From the NCBI GenBank assembly GCA_034440635.1, contig JAOTON010001055.1, positions 186,001 through 250,000 of the forward strand: 64,000 nucleotides of DNA, given 5' to 3'. The translations under genes were made by a program, and so were the position numbers. Under the pieces are notes generated by a model, which had not been told where the DNA came from, did no database searches, and was given only the letters and a program-made list of their open reading frames with translations. The DNA comes from Lepas anatifera (taxonomy: Eukaryota; Arthropoda; Thecostraca; Lepadidae). Shown one piece after another: positions 38,301 through 46,964 of the stretch; the first letter of the stretch is position 1, and every line of letters begins with the position of its first letter.

Positions 38301-39595
38301 TGCCGAATTGTGTGTGCCAAACCCGCCATCGTTTGAGCGGCAACAAAGTAAGCAGGACCGATGTCGCAACATTAAACTTGGCTCATTTACGATCTCTTGG
38401 TGCTGTCTCCCATTGTTATGTGACCCTTCAAAAGTAAACGGCATTGCGCACAGTCGATGCCCTCGATAATTTTCGGTTTGTCGCGTGCCGACAGGGCTCG
38501 AACTACTTGCTGCCGTGGGAGCTGCGGATGAAGACGGAGAAACACGACACAGGAAAACGGTACATCAAGAAGAAAGGTGAGCTCAGTACTGTTTCAGTCC
38601 GCGGCTATTCTAGCCCCACCGCAAGCAGACCAGTTTCCATCAACGCCTTTTTAATCTAGCGTGAAGCTGAAATTAACCCTGCAGGCGACTCGCTTGGGTG
38701 TATGAGACATTTGGCAGTTGCCTGTGGAAGGTCGCGTTCCAAGTTTTCATGCCTTCTATCTCGATACCTCGCAACGTATTTCACTCACTTTCAGTGCGTA
38801 GTCTGGCAGCAAATCTGTGTAATTCCGACGTACGATTTGGACTCTACCCGTCCTGTCCTGACTGCAGACACGTACGACATCTACGCCAAGATCTTCATCG
38901 GGATGGAGTACGAGTGCCCGCGGGGCCACCGGTTCATGCTGAGCGCGCCGGACCGGGTGATGAAGGCGCTGGGCACCAGCCTGGTGAAGGACAGCGCCGC
39001 CACCGTGGCCAACAGCGACATGCCGCTCTACTTCAACTGTCCCTGCAGGTAGTCACCGCCCTCTGGGTAGCCGGCTCCGAACGCTGCGCCATCTCCCGCG
39101 GCGTGCTGCGGCTCTGTCAGAAATGCTCTTGTAGCCTTCTGTTTTCGAGCAGATGTCAAACCGATTAAATGCGTGCTCAAACTTTGACTTGTTTGTGTTT
39201 TAGGGCACTTTCAGCTGCTTGGCTATATTATTCTTTTCCGACTGCGTGTGTTTTCTGAGCCTCTTTGGTTACTGGAGCATGCCTGCTTTTGCAGTAAGAA
39301 GACCAAGCCGTTTGTGGGTCAGCTGATGCGAGTGCACGTCGTAACGCCCAAGTCGTCGGTGCGGGTGACACTGGAACCTCGAGTTCAGCCGGAGCCGACA
39401 GATGGCTCTGTGTTCGTGCCGGGCGGCTGCGCGGTGGAGCTGAGCCCGGCGGCGTACTGGGTGCTGCGGCTGCCGTACCTGTACCAGGACGGACACGGCC
39501 TGGTGGTACCGCCGCGGACCGAGGTACCGCCCGCCGGCAGAGGGCTTCTGCTCAGAGACATGTTCGGCGTGGTGATCAGGGATGAGATCATGTGA
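11160..39595 (+). CDS. Smg8: SMG8 C-terminal two-thirds, twelve-exon model (nonsense-mediated mRNA decay factor)
   Basis: SMG8 binds SMG9 and the kinase SMG1 and restrains phosphorylation of UPF1 in nonsense-mediated decay. Joined exons: 11160-11335, 12231-12317, 13643-13783, 34668-34873, 35159-35249, 35579-35685, 35949-36055, 36439-36519, 37037-37206, 38495-38576, 38868-39048, 39295-39595. All twelve have AG/GT borders, and the total (1730 nt, the first 2 nt completing an upstream codon) gives 575 residues then TGA. Family landmarks in order are KGFDDNVGKHL, the HARGP segment, CNCGRKQRQRDDPF followed by RRANYDFY, EEYLDGML, NYLLPWELRMKTEKHD, YECPRGHRFM, NSDMPLYFNCPC and GQLMRVHVVTP. Vertebrate SMG8 is near 990 residues, so about 400 N-terminal residues are missing from this model. 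The ~20.9-kb intron between exons 3 and 4 hosts three other genes. Confidence 0.9.
12231..12317 (+). CDS. Smg8: SMG8 visible exon 2
   Basis: The acceptor is TTTCTTTGCAG and the donor AAA|GTAAGT. It is 87 nt, phase 0 at both ends, and encodes 29 residues containing DLWRKAAVKLYNEI. This aligns with the family segment just after KGFDDSVG. The following intron carries the 37-bp minisatellite. Confidence 0.85.
12424..13642 (+). repeat. 37-bp minisatellite (~33 copies) built from a 3' splice site
   Basis: The unit is about 37 bp (mostly 36-38). In order it has TGTAACTGC, a C/T tract, CCAACAG, then CCGCTGTCCGGCCTG. The final unit is the real acceptor of SMG8 exon 3 (CTCTACAG|CCGCTGTCCGGGCTG), so the array grew from the intron-exon border. 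Each unit has a UAAC branch-point-like site about 20 nt before CAG. Long minus-strand open frames here (for example 12524-13579) arise from the repeat and are not genes. Confidence 0.95.
13643..13783 (+). CDS. Smg8: SMG8 visible exon 3
   Basis: The acceptor is the last unit of the 37-bp minisatellite (CCCTCTACAG) and the donor is AAG|GTAGGT. It is 141 nt, phase 0 at both ends, and encodes 47 residues starting PLSGLRSALDSDARFSEARC. This matches the SMG8 segment with a 'FSE.RC.K.LP.A..AY' pattern. Confidence 0.88.
16558..16769. mobile_element. hAT-type MITE, 212 bp, with 8-bp target duplication
   Basis: The terminal inverted repeats read CATAGGCGGATGCAGG at the left and CATAAGCGGATCCAGG (reverse complement of the right end), a 16-bp pair with two differences. 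Both sides are flanked by TTTCAACC (16550-16557 and 16770-16777), an exact 8-bp duplication as made by hAT transposases. There is no coding capacity, so it was mobilised in trans. Confidence 0.82.
17003..17252. mobile_element. Second, diverged copy of the GCGGATCCAGG-ended MITE
   Basis: The left end reads TTAGGCGGATTCAAG and the right end CTCCTGGATCCGCGTA, inverted relative to each other. The interior is G-rich, like the element at 16558-16769. Target duplications are not clean. A right end of the same family occurs alone near 18966-18985. Confidence 0.5.
20907..21560 (+). CDS. NAD(P)-binding atypical SDR (flavin reductase/biliverdin reductase B-like), copy 1
   Basis: This intact, intronless 217-residue protein has a Rossmann fold. 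The dinucleotide loop GASGQTG is at residues 8-14, and a basic RTPSK after the second strand suggests NADPH preference. WTVVRPGGL is near 150-158. Length and motifs fit the family of BLVRB and NmrA-like reductases, soluble enzymes that reduce flavins, biliverdin or quinones; the substrate here is unknown. The gene is in the sense direction inside the large SMG8 intron. A GC-rich stretch at about 20520-20900 may be its promoter, and a poly(A) signal AATAAA is at 22057-22062. Its first 173 coding bases are identical to copy 2. Confidence 0.9.
   Translation: MKIVVLGASGQTGQCLVDQALEAGHTVTAIVRTPSKITQQHDNLKVVKGDVFSAEELTEAFKDQEAVLSTLGFSRSTNPQTGYTDSMKAAVTAMRANNVPRLIVMTAQFTDIVSAQGRGFLINWILIPFIKRVLINMKEMEDWLAAEVSDLNWTVVRPGGLNNKAKLDQTPLQQEGSQFVEDEAAATMIPRANVAAFMLSQLGEENYTRKVVAIAMK
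22057..22062 (+). terminator. Candidate poly(A) signal of reductase copy 1
   Basis: AATAAA lies about 500 bp after the stop codon and upstream of the TTAA element that begins at 22150. It is the first canonical hexamer I see downstream of the gene. Confidence 0.5.
22150..22837. mobile_element. TTAA-flanked non-autonomous element, ~690 bp
   Basis: It starts with TTAA then CACGCGCACTGGGGGGGCC. It ends, read inward from the right, with TTAA then CACCCGGGGCGGCACACCC and an AGGGGGAGGCCCC stretch. The ends are imperfect inverted repeats, and the left end resembles that of the element at 47598. It contains several GGTCA/TGACC motifs (around 22440-22620). TTAA duplication is typical of piggyBac-type elements. 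Confidence 0.55.
22838..26090. other. Intronic stretch without recognised genes
   Basis: Overlapping open frames on both strands at 25027-25681 (149 and 197 residues) and at 23604-24162 show no motif I recognise and look like transposon debris. I see nothing else supportable here. Confidence 0.4.
26254..26709 (-). mobile_element. TTAA MITE family A, copy 1 (reverse orientation)
   Basis: The ends are AGGGAATGTGGCACCTT and its inverse. The right side abuts TTAA (26706-26709); the left duplication has decayed to TTGA. It is about 450 bp with no coding capacity, in opposite orientation to copies 2 and 3. piggyBac-type mobilisation is inferred from TTAA. Confidence 0.8.
26706..27027 (+). mobile_element. 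TTAA MITE family A, copy 2 (internally deleted)
   Basis: It shares the TTAA at 26706-26709 with copy 1 and the TTAA at 27024-27027 with copy 3. It lacks roughly 130 bp of the interior (the CTAGAGGAG-like and 'CTTGAAGC' part) that copies 1 and 3 keep. Confidence 0.8.
27024..27475 (+). mobile_element. TTAA MITE family A, copy 3
   Basis: This is a full-length copy, about 450 bp. It starts at the shared TTAA and ends in CCACATTCCCT followed by GTAA (a decayed TTAA). Confidence 0.8.
27699..28352 (-). CDS. NAD(P)-binding atypical SDR (flavin reductase/BLVRB-like), copy 2
   Basis: This intact, intronless 217-residue paralog of copy 1 is in inverted orientation about 6 kb away. GASGQTG is at 8-14 and WTVVRPGGL near 150-158. 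Residues 1-67 are identical to copy 1, then identity drops to scattered matches. Function is inferred only at family level (NADPH-dependent reductase, cytosolic). It is antisense to SMG8 within the same intron. Confidence 0.9.
   Translation of the reverse strand: MKIVVLGASGQTGQCLVDQALEAGHTVTAIVRTPSKITQQHDNLKVVKGDVFSAEELTEAFKDQEAVMSALGFSSAEDPQTGFTESMKTVVAAIRATDVSRLMVMTSFYTDLVSARGRGARLNDFLIPAIKSVLVNMKEMEDWLEAEVSDLNWTVVRPGGLSNAPRLDQTPLEEEGGQFVADSVAAMMIPRANVAAFMLSQLSDQKYSRKVVAIAVK
29579..30235 (-). CDS. NAD(P)-binding atypical SDR (flavin reductase/BLVRB-like), copy 3
   Basis: This intact, intronless 218-residue paralog is the most diverged of the three. The loop is GASGRTG, RTPSK is kept, and WTVARPGIL replaces WTVVRPGGL. 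An extra residue sits in the GFSKTLGFSF region. It lies tandem to copy 2, same strand, with about 1.2 kb between them. Another long minus-strand frame over 29682-30488 is a shadow of this gene. Confidence 0.88.
   Translation of the reverse strand: MKVVVLGASGRTGACVLDEALAAGYSVTGIVRTPSKVTKQHANLQLVQASVFSSEELTAAFKDHDAVVSVLGFSKTLGFSFRPEGYSESMRAIVAAMRATNISRLVVMTAYYTDLTSGRGVMYNWFIIPMIKEVLKDMKVMEDWLMTEVQDIDWTVARPGILTNRAKLDQVPLQEEGAQFVADAKASTAIPRANVAAFIISQVQETDHTRKVVAIAVQ
31533..31573. repeat. 41-nt near-perfect palindrome (hairpin)
   Basis: The arms are ATCCCTGCAT and ATGCAGGGAT. Inner pairing continues to the centre (CTCC/GGAG, CTG/CAG) with only two G-T positions, which would be wobble pairs in RNA. 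It sits directly before the 69-bp minisatellite. Confidence 0.8.
31577..34545. repeat. 69-bp minisatellite, about 43 copies
   Basis: The unit is 69 bp (23 codons) and includes CCTGACATACGGGCGG, CTGCTCCCCACACC and TTCGGCGGAGCACGCC. It comes in two forms, ending AGTACGGTG or GGAGCGGTG. Because the unit is divisible by three and lacks stops in five of six frames, it gives overlapping open frames of 700-800 codons on both strands. Single-base deletions near 32646 and 33850 shift the frames. I judge it non-coding intronic DNA ending about 120 bp before the SMG8 exon 4 acceptor. Confidence 0.95.
34668..34873 (+). CDS. Smg8: SMG8 visible exon 4
   Basis: The acceptor is CTGTCGGCAG and the donor CAG|GTGAGG. 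It is 206 nt, starting phase 0 and ending phase 2. It encodes AVFRSHARGPSCALYRGQLQ, LWRQGRQICE and SLTGNPC, matching the conserved HARGPA, W..G.QLCEE.SLT motifs, and ends in an acidic EDSEDEE tail. Confidence 0.92.
35159..35249 (+). CDS. Smg8: SMG8 visible exon 5
   Basis: The acceptor is GGCCCGGCAG and the donor CAG|GTGGGC. It is 91 nt and phase-consistent. It encodes the near-invariant CNCGRKQRQRDDPF motif. Confidence 0.92.
35579..35685 (+). CDS. Smg8: SMG8 visible exon 6
   Basis: It encodes VRRANYDFYVSV, then QFPVFQPG, matching ANYDFY...FPVFEP of the family. The donor is CAG|GTAATG. The acceptor (CTCTCGGGAAG) has a poor pyrimidine tract, but both the reading frame and the protein match place the border there. 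Confidence 0.85.
35949..36055 (+). CDS. Smg8: SMG8 visible exon 7
   Basis: The acceptor is CCCCTCGCAG and the donor CTCA|GTGGGT. It is 107 nt and encodes the variable Ala-rich linker ending GSISPTFGLGL, comparable to the Ser/Leu-rich stretch in vertebrate SMG8. A donor 4 nt downstream (GTATAA) would break the frame into exon 8, so 36055 is preferred. Confidence 0.68.
36439..36519 (+). CDS. Smg8: SMG8 visible exon 8
   Basis: The acceptor is CCGCCCCCAG and the donor AAGG|GTGAGC. It is 81 nt of variable acidic linker, including GEADQVDRGAAEG and SDISLTVKK. It is placed by splice sites and phase more than by similarity. Confidence 0.68.
37037..37206 (+). CDS. Smg8: SMG8 visible exon 9
   Basis: The acceptor is ACTGCTCCACAG and the donor CAG|GTAAGC. 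It is 170 nt. It encodes STEEYLDGML, then LLPEYPSFSLVCVGQSSLY and GLSGFIQ, aligning with STVEYLPGML, LP.F.SWSLV.LG and GL.Q.GFI of SMG8. Confidence 0.92.
38495..38576 (+). CDS. Smg8: SMG8 visible exon 10
   Basis: The acceptor is GTGCCGACAG and the donor AAAG|GTGAGC. It encodes GSNYLLPWELRMKTEKHD, then GKRYIKKK, matching GTNYLMPWDI of the family. Confidence 0.92.
38868..39048 (+). CDS. Smg8: SMG8 visible exon 11
   Basis: The acceptor is CCTGACTGCAG and the donor CAG|GTAGTC. It encodes KIFIGMEYECPRGHRFM, then DRVMKALG and NSDMPLYFNCPC. These match the conserved FVGFEYE..RGRRFMCSGPDKVMK and NSDMPLY region. Confidence 0.93.
39295..39595 (+). CDS. Smg8: SMG8 last coding exon
   Basis: The acceptor is CTTTTGCAG; one base completes a Ser codon. 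It encodes FVGQLMRVHVVTP, VQPEP, YWVLRLPYLY and the C-terminus ending GVVIRDEIM, then TGA (39593-39595). It matches the SMG8 C-terminal QLMRLFVV.P and LWVLRFPY.Y motifs. Confidence 0.93.
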
Positions 39596-40586
39596 TCTCC
39601 CCCGCGGGTACCGAGACTTATGGGCCAGCTTATGATGTCGTGGAGATTTTGAAGATGGATGGCTTGTTTGATTAGTTACGATCTTGTGTTTGGTTTCGGG
39701 GATGGTGCTCGCCCGACATGGTGCACTGTGCGGAGAGCAGTTGCCGGCGACCAACTCCCCTAGTCCTGGCTGGGGTTGCACGGCTACTTGCAAGTGATGT
39801 GACCAGTGGTGTGTGTTGAGTACCGCCGTAGTGACAGTGGTTGTCGCGCAATTTGATGCTTCGCCTCCTTTTTCAAAAGAAGCAGCTGTGCGAATTCCTC
39901 GTAAGGCCTGGTGCAAGTGTACACAGTGGACTGAGATCCGTTTTCTGAGCTGCGGGCTCCCCCGGGCACGCGTCTCTACCAGCTTAAATCAGTCAGAAGC
40001 CCTTACCAATCCCTACCGCAAAACGCCGGGCGACCACTCTTCATAAAAGACCGGATGGATAGGCTAAATAAAAGCAGCTTTGCGTGGCGAGAAAACTCAA
40101 ATGCATTCGTGTATTTGGACATATTAATCTGTATTTCCAATATACATTATCACAATACATAATAATCTGTTCATAAGTCCTCGACAATACAGGTGTCTCG
40201 GTCACAGCTTTCACAGGAGCGCAGCTAAAACACACATCAGAATGATGAGCGCTCAGCGTCGCGCCGACCGTCGCAGTGTTAGACATCCATGTAAAAACAA
40301 GTCGGTAAAACACCAGATAAAAGGTCGCCAGCGGCGGCAAGCCGTCCGCGTCACCCATTAGTTTCTGTGGGGGCTCGACCCCACAGCGTGCGCTGCACGG
40401 GAGCTACGTGCGGAGCTGGCGTCGCCGCAGAGCGCGGACGAGACAGAAACACAAAACAGTGTCGGCACTCGCAGATACAAACACACGGAACACACGCACG
40501 CACACCGGAAAACTGAGAGGCCACCTAGGCAGGGGGAGTGGGTGGAGTGAGAGGGCGGCGGGGCTGGCTCGGCACACCAGCACCCG
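39596..40586. other. Convergent 3' intergenic region between SMG8 and the TAK1-like gene
   Basis: It should hold the 3' UTRs of both convergent genes. A plus-strand AATAAA is at 40067-40072. I see no coding exon or clear repeat. Confidence 0.6.
40067..40072 (+). terminator. Candidate SMG8 poly(A) signal
   Basis: AATAAA lies about 470 bp after the SMG8 stop. It is the first canonical hexamer downstream. Confidence 0.55.
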
Positions 40587-40694
40587 TCACATGACGGACC
40601 ACTCGTCGTTGAGGATGGGCGAGTCGGCGCGCCGGGGCCGCGTCAGTGCGTCGCGCTCGGCCAGCAGCGTCTTGTGCAGCTTGCGGAGACTCTC
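40587..40694 (-). CDS. TAK1-like last coding exon
   Basis: The acceptor (minus strand) is GTGCTGCCGCAG and the frame is phase 0. It encodes ESLRKLHKTLLAERDAL, then a basic-acidic tail ending DEWSVM and TGA. It is 36 codons including the stop. Confidence 0.75.
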   Translation of the reverse strand, partial: ESLRKLHKTLLAERDALTRPRRADSPILNDEWSVM

Positions 40695-43600
40695 CTGCGG
40701 CAGCACCGATCGGTCAGAGGGCGGCCGTTTGGCAGGTGCATGCTAGGGACAGGTGCGCTCCAGTCCTCTAGTGGCGTGCTGAAGAGAGTTGTCTAACGCG
40801 ATGAACCAGTGACGTCAGCGTATTAACGCTGCAGGCGTTTTACAGACTGCGTCTATGGGGAGGTGCGGGTTTGGGGGCGGGCGCAGACCAAAAAGTGCTG
40901 CCTGGATTTCTGTGAAGTGAGTTTATTTAAAATAGCTGGTTCTACTCTGTGCAGATCCGATTCAGCTTGGCCGGAGATTTGAAAGCCTTCAGCTTAAACC
41001 ACCCTGGATTCAGGACTCCAGACAAATTGTCCAGTCGGCATTGGCACAGCGACAACTCTCCGCCGCTCGAAGGCAGGCAGCGGTAGGGCTTCAGTGGCAA
41101 AGACAAACATTTCAAAGGGCAAACTCCGTGGTCCGACCAGTCGAAAGCGCAACAACCTGAGTTCGGAAGCACTGAGCAGAGTTTTTGCCGTTACGTACAA
41201 AAATAGCGCCCTGTTCTGCTTATCCGCCTCCGGCCGTTTCCATCGTATTTATCCAGACGACGAAAGAGCCGGGCGGAGGAAGGCTAAGGACTGGCCGTTT
41301 ATCTTTTTCTAGTTTTAAGCTGACCTGTCTCACTCCTTGACGACGCCAAGAGCGTATTTGTTGCAAATTACTACGCATATAAGAATGTTTCCTAACTGTT
41401 TTCCAAAGCCATGAATCTTCTGCACCGGGCTCTCCGTCTCCTAATTGTACCTTTTTTAAAGTTGCAGATCAAAACATTTCTGCGAGTGGAAATGTAGATT
41501 CCTAAAACCAAAGCAGATTAAGAAACAAGAAGCACGGTTAAGTTTTCTCAGATTGTGTGACTTTAACCGCAGTACGGCACGTGGAAATGTGACCACCTAA
41601 AACCAAAACAAATTATGGAACAAGAATCGCGGTCAAATTGTCTCACATCGTGTGATCTTAACCCTCGCCCACCGGGGGCCATCGATCCCCTAGGTTTTTC
41701 CGGGATAGAGAAAACGACGAGGCGCAGCACCGCGGTTGAGGGCTCTACCTCTCACTGCATCATTTTCCCATCATCCCTGAAATTTTTACCCGGGTCAAGG
41801 TAGGTCACCGACGGGTAACCAGGTACCTACTTCCTTTAGAGCTCTGTAGAGCTACATTTAAGTCGATCGATTTGAACTTCCTACACTTCATGACCCCTCC
41901 GGTCTAGGTGTTTGGGATTTTTGATTTCGTGCTGAGGTGGTCGGGCGACTCTCATAGAAGCATGGGGAAAAGCTTTTCATGATATAAAGCCACAAATGAT
42001 TGCAATACCAGACTGCTCAGAACAACGTTTTTGACACCCTTTAATCCGGTTATTTGCCCTTGATTTTCCAGGTCATCTCACCAGGTCAAAACAGTATTTT
42101 GCATAACTTTGACCTAATTGAGCTGGGTAACAAACACCATCGTGTTTATCTTGTCACTGGCTTTATTTGATATACGGCAGGTTTTCACCTTTCTGACCTC
42201 GGTCATATTAGGTCACGGTACCTCTGGCGGTCAAACCACTGGGAGGTCTTTACGTTCACATAGCGAAAAGTACTGGATTTATAATGTACTTTACCAGGTC
42301 TCAATAGCTCTATGGCATAAAGTTATGCCCTTTGTTAATCATTGATATTTGAGTGAAATAGCCGATCTTGACCTATTGACCTCTAGGTAACCATTGACCT
42401 GAGCACTAAAATGCAGTATTTTCAATAGGCTTCATTGATTGATTTGCGCTAAGCCCTATTGTGGGCCATCTGCCCGTGGTCCCTTAAACGCAGCATGCCA
42501 CTCATGGAACATGCTGTTTTTTTTGTCGTTTGGGTTCCGCCAGCAGTGGCGAAGGTACTGGCTTTGTTCATGAACATTAAGAATCGGATTCGAGTTGGGT
42601 GGGTTGGACAAAATATCATGTGATGGGATTCCATCGTTTGATACCCGGGTACCTATTAAGCTACGCTATTTTCCGCAGTACGTAACGGCATGTCCAAATT
42701 AAGCGACCACGTTAGGCTCGACACAAAACTACGCCACCTCATCATCTTTGAGCTACGGCTACGGATAATTGAATTCGCGGCGTAGAGTGGGCGGCCAGCT
42801 GTGCTGTGGGGCGCCTCGCTCGGGCCGCGCCCGGTCGGCGTGGCCGGCGGTACTCACGTTTTCGTCCTGCAGCTGCACCAGCTCCGAGACGTACTTGGGC
42901 GTGTCCCTGCTCTCGCGGCTCACGGCCGTCTGGTTCAGCCGCTCCTCCAGCTGCTTCTTCCGCGTGTCCAGCAGCGTCACCTCCGTCTGCAGCTTCAAGT
43001 AGTCGTTGGCCAACTGCACCAGGCGAGCGGCGTCAGTTTTCAGTAGCGGCGCATAGCTGATGCTGAACGGCCGTATTCAGGGAAGGTTCACTGGCCTGAC
43101 GTTCACCCCAAACTGTTCATGATTGCAAGAATGAGTCAACAGCCAAGTTCTCGTGATTTTCGTGCTGGCCAGAGAGACCACGATCACAAGCGGGGTGTGC
43201 GAATGATTCTAAGCCCTGCCCTCCATCCAATATTGCGCTATGGTAGTTCCCGAGTACATAGCACACAAGCGACAGGGACAGGCAGGATCGATAGCCTGCG
43301 GTATGTGCCCGGACCAGGAAGCATCAGCTAATTGAACACGCGACCGTCCCTGCAGGCTTTTAACGAGGGCTTCCGCCACGCTACCGCCGGAGACGATGCA
43401 TCAGGTATCGTGGGTATCTTAAACTTGATGGTGCGACAATCTATGGACCATTTATATCCCTAATTGGGTTTAGGACACTCTAGCAATAGCCACATAGAGC
43501 CCTTTCCAGCTTAGGCAACACATATCATGAAGTAGATCATCCACAGCAGAGGGGAATGCTTTCAGTCCTTGAAGTCAGGCGAGGTAGTGAGCTTGTCACC

Positions 43601-44153
43601 ATCCTCAACTGTGTCTTACACATTTGTGTCCCTTAGCACCGAGGCTATCCGCGCGCACTCCTCAGCACCTCTTCAGGACTTCGCAATAAATAAATGAGCA
43701 ACGAGTCAGCCCCGTTCCACAGAAGTCGACACGGTATTCCGCGAGTGGGAATTTCGCAATGCTCCTGTTATCAACAGCAAGCCGGATATCGAAGAAGGCA
43801 CGACGGCGGCCGATGCCGCAAAGGTGAATCAGCAATTATGACGTACTGCGTATTGACTGATTCGGTCTACTCAGGTGACTGGCTGGATTTTTACTCTAGG
43901 GTCCAGAAAGCGGCCTTGAATTGAGACGGTGATAGCAGCTGTCTGAGCGCTGTCCACAATGAAACATTTGTTTGTCATGGCGCGTGGAACCAAATGGCCT
44001 TTGGGCCAAGATGACGGTCATATTTCACCAAGGAATGTCCGAGTAATTTGGAAAGTTGGGTTGGCGCCGGGGCAGGTAGGCGGCCGTGGCGAAGAATGGC
44101 AATTACTGCGCTTACGGGAGCGCCGGTCTCTCTCTCTCTCTCTCTCTCGCTCT

Positions 44154-44190
<37 letters not shown>

Positions 44191-44194
44191 CTCG

Positions 44195-44226
<32 letters not shown>

Positions 44227-45331
44227 CCTCTCCCTCTCTCTTGGAACCCTCCAAAAGTGGCCATTTCCAGCCTGATTCCATCCAATTTCCAGCGCAAAAA
44301 CAAGCGCACGATTACCTGTGCTGAGCTATCCTTTTCTCGACTGGGACGGCACCCTGTTTACGCACTAAATAAACACCGTGATTCGCCGCGTTTTCTGAGC
44401 CTGGCCGCCCTGCACCGCACCTCTCCCATAAATATGCAGCCAGTGGAACCTAAAAGTCTCAACAGTGAAAAGTAAAAGGGAGTGAAGCTCACGACCAAAC
44501 TATGTTGAATGAATAGTCAGTTTTACCTTCATCAGGGAACGCATGCGCTAATGGCTAGTGAACGAAACCGCACAAGAGAACTACAAAGGTCGCATGTCGC
44601 ATTCTCAAACCCGACGAAACATGCCTGAGGGAGGAAGCACCTTTCACCAAAAGGCGCGAGCACACACGAAAATACCCGTCCATTTCAGGTGGGCAGGAGG
44701 AAATCGCTATCATCTCCTCTTTCCTGCCAGGGCGCTCGGAAACTAACGCTCAATTAGCGCGATAAGCAGCATCTAAGGAATGTGTTTGTTGAATCATCTG
44801 TCTAGTCATTAATATCCATGTCTAACATTTATAGCCAACAGGTGTAAAATAAACATATCATCATTCTGCACATGAGAGGAATCATTTCCTACAGTGAACC
44901 CTTTTATATTTAGGAACCTGTGAATGGGTATCAACTAAGGTGGACGCCACGACCACAACAAACGAATCACAAGGCAATGAAATCGCTAACAGTCGTCATG
45001 CCTCTGCCTGGCAGGAAGGATTAAGTGTTGACTTCAGCATTACAATGACTATTTAAGACAAAGTTAGAACGAATCATTTTCCAAACAACAATAAAAGCAG
45101 AAAAGCTAAAACGAAAATACATTGATAGAGCCCAAAAGGGTTCAAAACGAAACAAATAGTTTTGGACAAATTATCGCAACAAACAGTTGACAGCGGCAGC
45201 GGGCACCTTTTTGTGGTTCTCGTAGACCCGTCTGGACTCGGCGCAGCTGAGGTCAGGCTTCACCGGCAGCAGGTCCGACTCAATCATCTCAAATATGTCG
45301 TCAAACACGGACTCGTCCTCCTGACCACCGC
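40587..45331 (-). CDS. TAK1/MAP3K7-like gene, three C-terminal exons (TAB-binding coiled coil)
   Basis: Exons in transcript order are 45331-45207, 43013-42858 and 40694-40587. The 129 complete codons read from VFDDIFEMIESDLLPVKPDL through VYENHKK|LANDYLKLQTEV, a Lys/Glu/Leu heptad stretch, LVQLQDEN|ESLRKLHK, to DEWSVM and a stop. The VYE.HKK.A.DYLK.QTE pattern and the DEN.SL coiled coil match the C-terminal tail of TAK1, which binds TAB2/TAB3 in innate-immune and stress MAP kinase signalling. All three have GT-AG borders with matching phases. The tail after LLAERDAL (RPRRADSPILNDEWSVM) extends past the part I can align. No kinase-domain exon was found upstream in the window, so the gene probably continues beyond 64000, or this is a TAK1-like protein without a nearby kinase part. 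Confidence 0.72.
41660..42420. other. TAK1-like intron with TTAA-type end and many GGTCA half-sites
   Basis: A left end TTAACCCTCGCCCACCGGGGGCC-like (41659 onward) recalls the elements at 22150 and 47598. About ten GGTCA/TGACC motifs lie between 42070 and 42410. No matching right end was found, so it is at most a degraded copy. Confidence 0.3.
42858..43013 (-). CDS. TAK1-like penultimate exon
   Basis: The acceptor is GCCTGGTGCAG and the donor AAC|GTGAGT. It is 156 nt, phase 0 at both ends. It encodes LANDYLKLQTEVTLLDTRKK, then QLEERLNQ and YVSELVQLQDEN, a continuous amphipathic coiled coil aligning with the TAK1 tail. Confidence 0.78.
44127..44242. repeat. CT/GA dinucleotide microsatellite
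   Basis: About 115 bp of (CT)n with a few G interruptions and CCT variants. Ser/Leu and Arg/Glu-rich open frames over it are artefacts of the repeat. Confidence 0.95.
45207..45331 (-). CDS. TAK1-like third-from-last exon
   Basis: The acceptor is CCCGTGTTTCAG and the donor AAG|GTGCCC, a weak but GT donor. It is 125 nt; its first 2 nt complete a codon (phase 1). It encodes DESVFDDIFEMIESDLLPVK and AESRRVYENHKK. Confidence 0.75.
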
Positions 45332-46930
45332 CTGAAACACGGGAGAGGGCAGAGTGAAGGAAGGCCGCGCCGGCACCGCCACGGCTGTACACATACAGCC
45401 GGAACATCACAACCAATAGAGGGAGTCACAGGTGCCTGCCATTCATGGGGATGCAGTATCGAGACGTGATTCGCTCCAGAGGCGAACTCACAGATCGTTT
45501 TGCAAGCTTTGGGCTTTACTAAACTAGAGACAAAGGATAAAACCATAAGCCACGAGCCCGCAATTGCATCACCAAAACAAGTGGGACATCGCCTAAACTC
45601 TATCGGTGTTCATCTGACAATCAGTGCCACAGGCTTGCTCAGTTTTACACTATCAATTCCGCAGGTTTTTGTTCGCTTCTCCCCGCAAAACACCAACAAC
45701 ACGTGCCACTGTGGTGCTGGAACAAAATCGGCGAGCTCTGAAGTCAGGCCAAAACAAGAGGCGTGACTCAGGAGTGACGAAAGCGGCGCGTCTCTAGCCA
45801 GCAGCGGAACCACAATATGACAGCAAACCGTCAGCGGGCGCGCTCCCAGGCAGCGACGAAACACCGGTCCGGAGCCAACCCGATCTCAATCGCTTACACT
45901 GCGCGGCGCATCAAAAACAAGCCACACAGTCTGGTTTCACAAAGGTGACTGACAAACCATACCGTATATTGGTATCAGACTAGGTTTAGAAAACAAACTC
46001 TGATTTTCCTACCAAAATGTCTCCATATTTCATCTCCGAAAACAATGGACTTGGTGGCTGCGTTCCCTGCTGGCGACGGCATTTAACAGGTGCGGCGCCG
46101 ACGGCGCGGAATACTCCGACAAACAACCGCCTCCGCGGCCCGCGCCTCCAGCTAGCCGGCCTATCAGCTGATTCATTACGGGCGTCCGGGCTTCACGCAG
46201 CACTCGTAAGCTGCGGACCGAAGCGTGGGTGTCAGCGGCGTACACCGCGCAGGTAGGCAGGGGCAGAGGCCCGGCAACGGAGACAAACAGCAACAAGGTA
46301 CTGCACGCCACAGTCAGAGGTAGCTCCAGACCAGGAATCGACACATGTCGCCTGTTTGGCAAGATCAATTCACAGATAAGCAATTCGCCGGTTTGACGTC
46401 CAACATTTGTTTGTTTGAAATGGGTGGTTTAATGCAGTGTTCGACCGGATGACGGTGTCCCGCTGCTGGCTGCTGACACCATCACTGACCGCCCAGCACA
46501 GAACGAGGGGTTTACATCGAATTACAACACCACTGGGCTAGAGCCTGTTAGAATCAGCAGTCATATAGAAAAAAAGGAAGATTGGAAGGTAACCACGTTG
46601 AAATTTCCGTATCTTGGACGTACAAATCCAGCACTCGGTGACTACATGAAATGACCCAGCGCCCAGAGGACCTCTTCCAGCTCTTCCACAAATTCCAATG
46701 ACAAGTGGAGTGACTAAAAGCAATCAATCCTCTTTTCCACCTGAAGGTCACAACTCTTCCACCAGAAGGTTCACAGCGTTCCAAATGAGGTAAAAATAGC
46801 ACAAGGCATAACGTCAACCAGCTGTCGCAGCCAAAGTCAGGTGCACAGTAGCGTCAGAAGCTGAGGGAAGATCACAGGCGGCGTTGTTTTCACCTCTGCC
46901 CGCCGGCGGCTAGGTATCCCCACACGCTTT

Positions 46931-46932
46931 GT

Positions 46933-46964
<32 letters not shown>
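46931..46964. repeat. GT dinucleotide microsatellite
   Basis: About seventeen GT units with one TTT interruption. Confidence 0.9.

Noticed and set aside
46800..46860. Kinase DFG motif (PDFGCDSW on the minus strand)
   Set aside because: Surrounding residues do not match any kinase activation segment, and no catalytic loop lies nearby.
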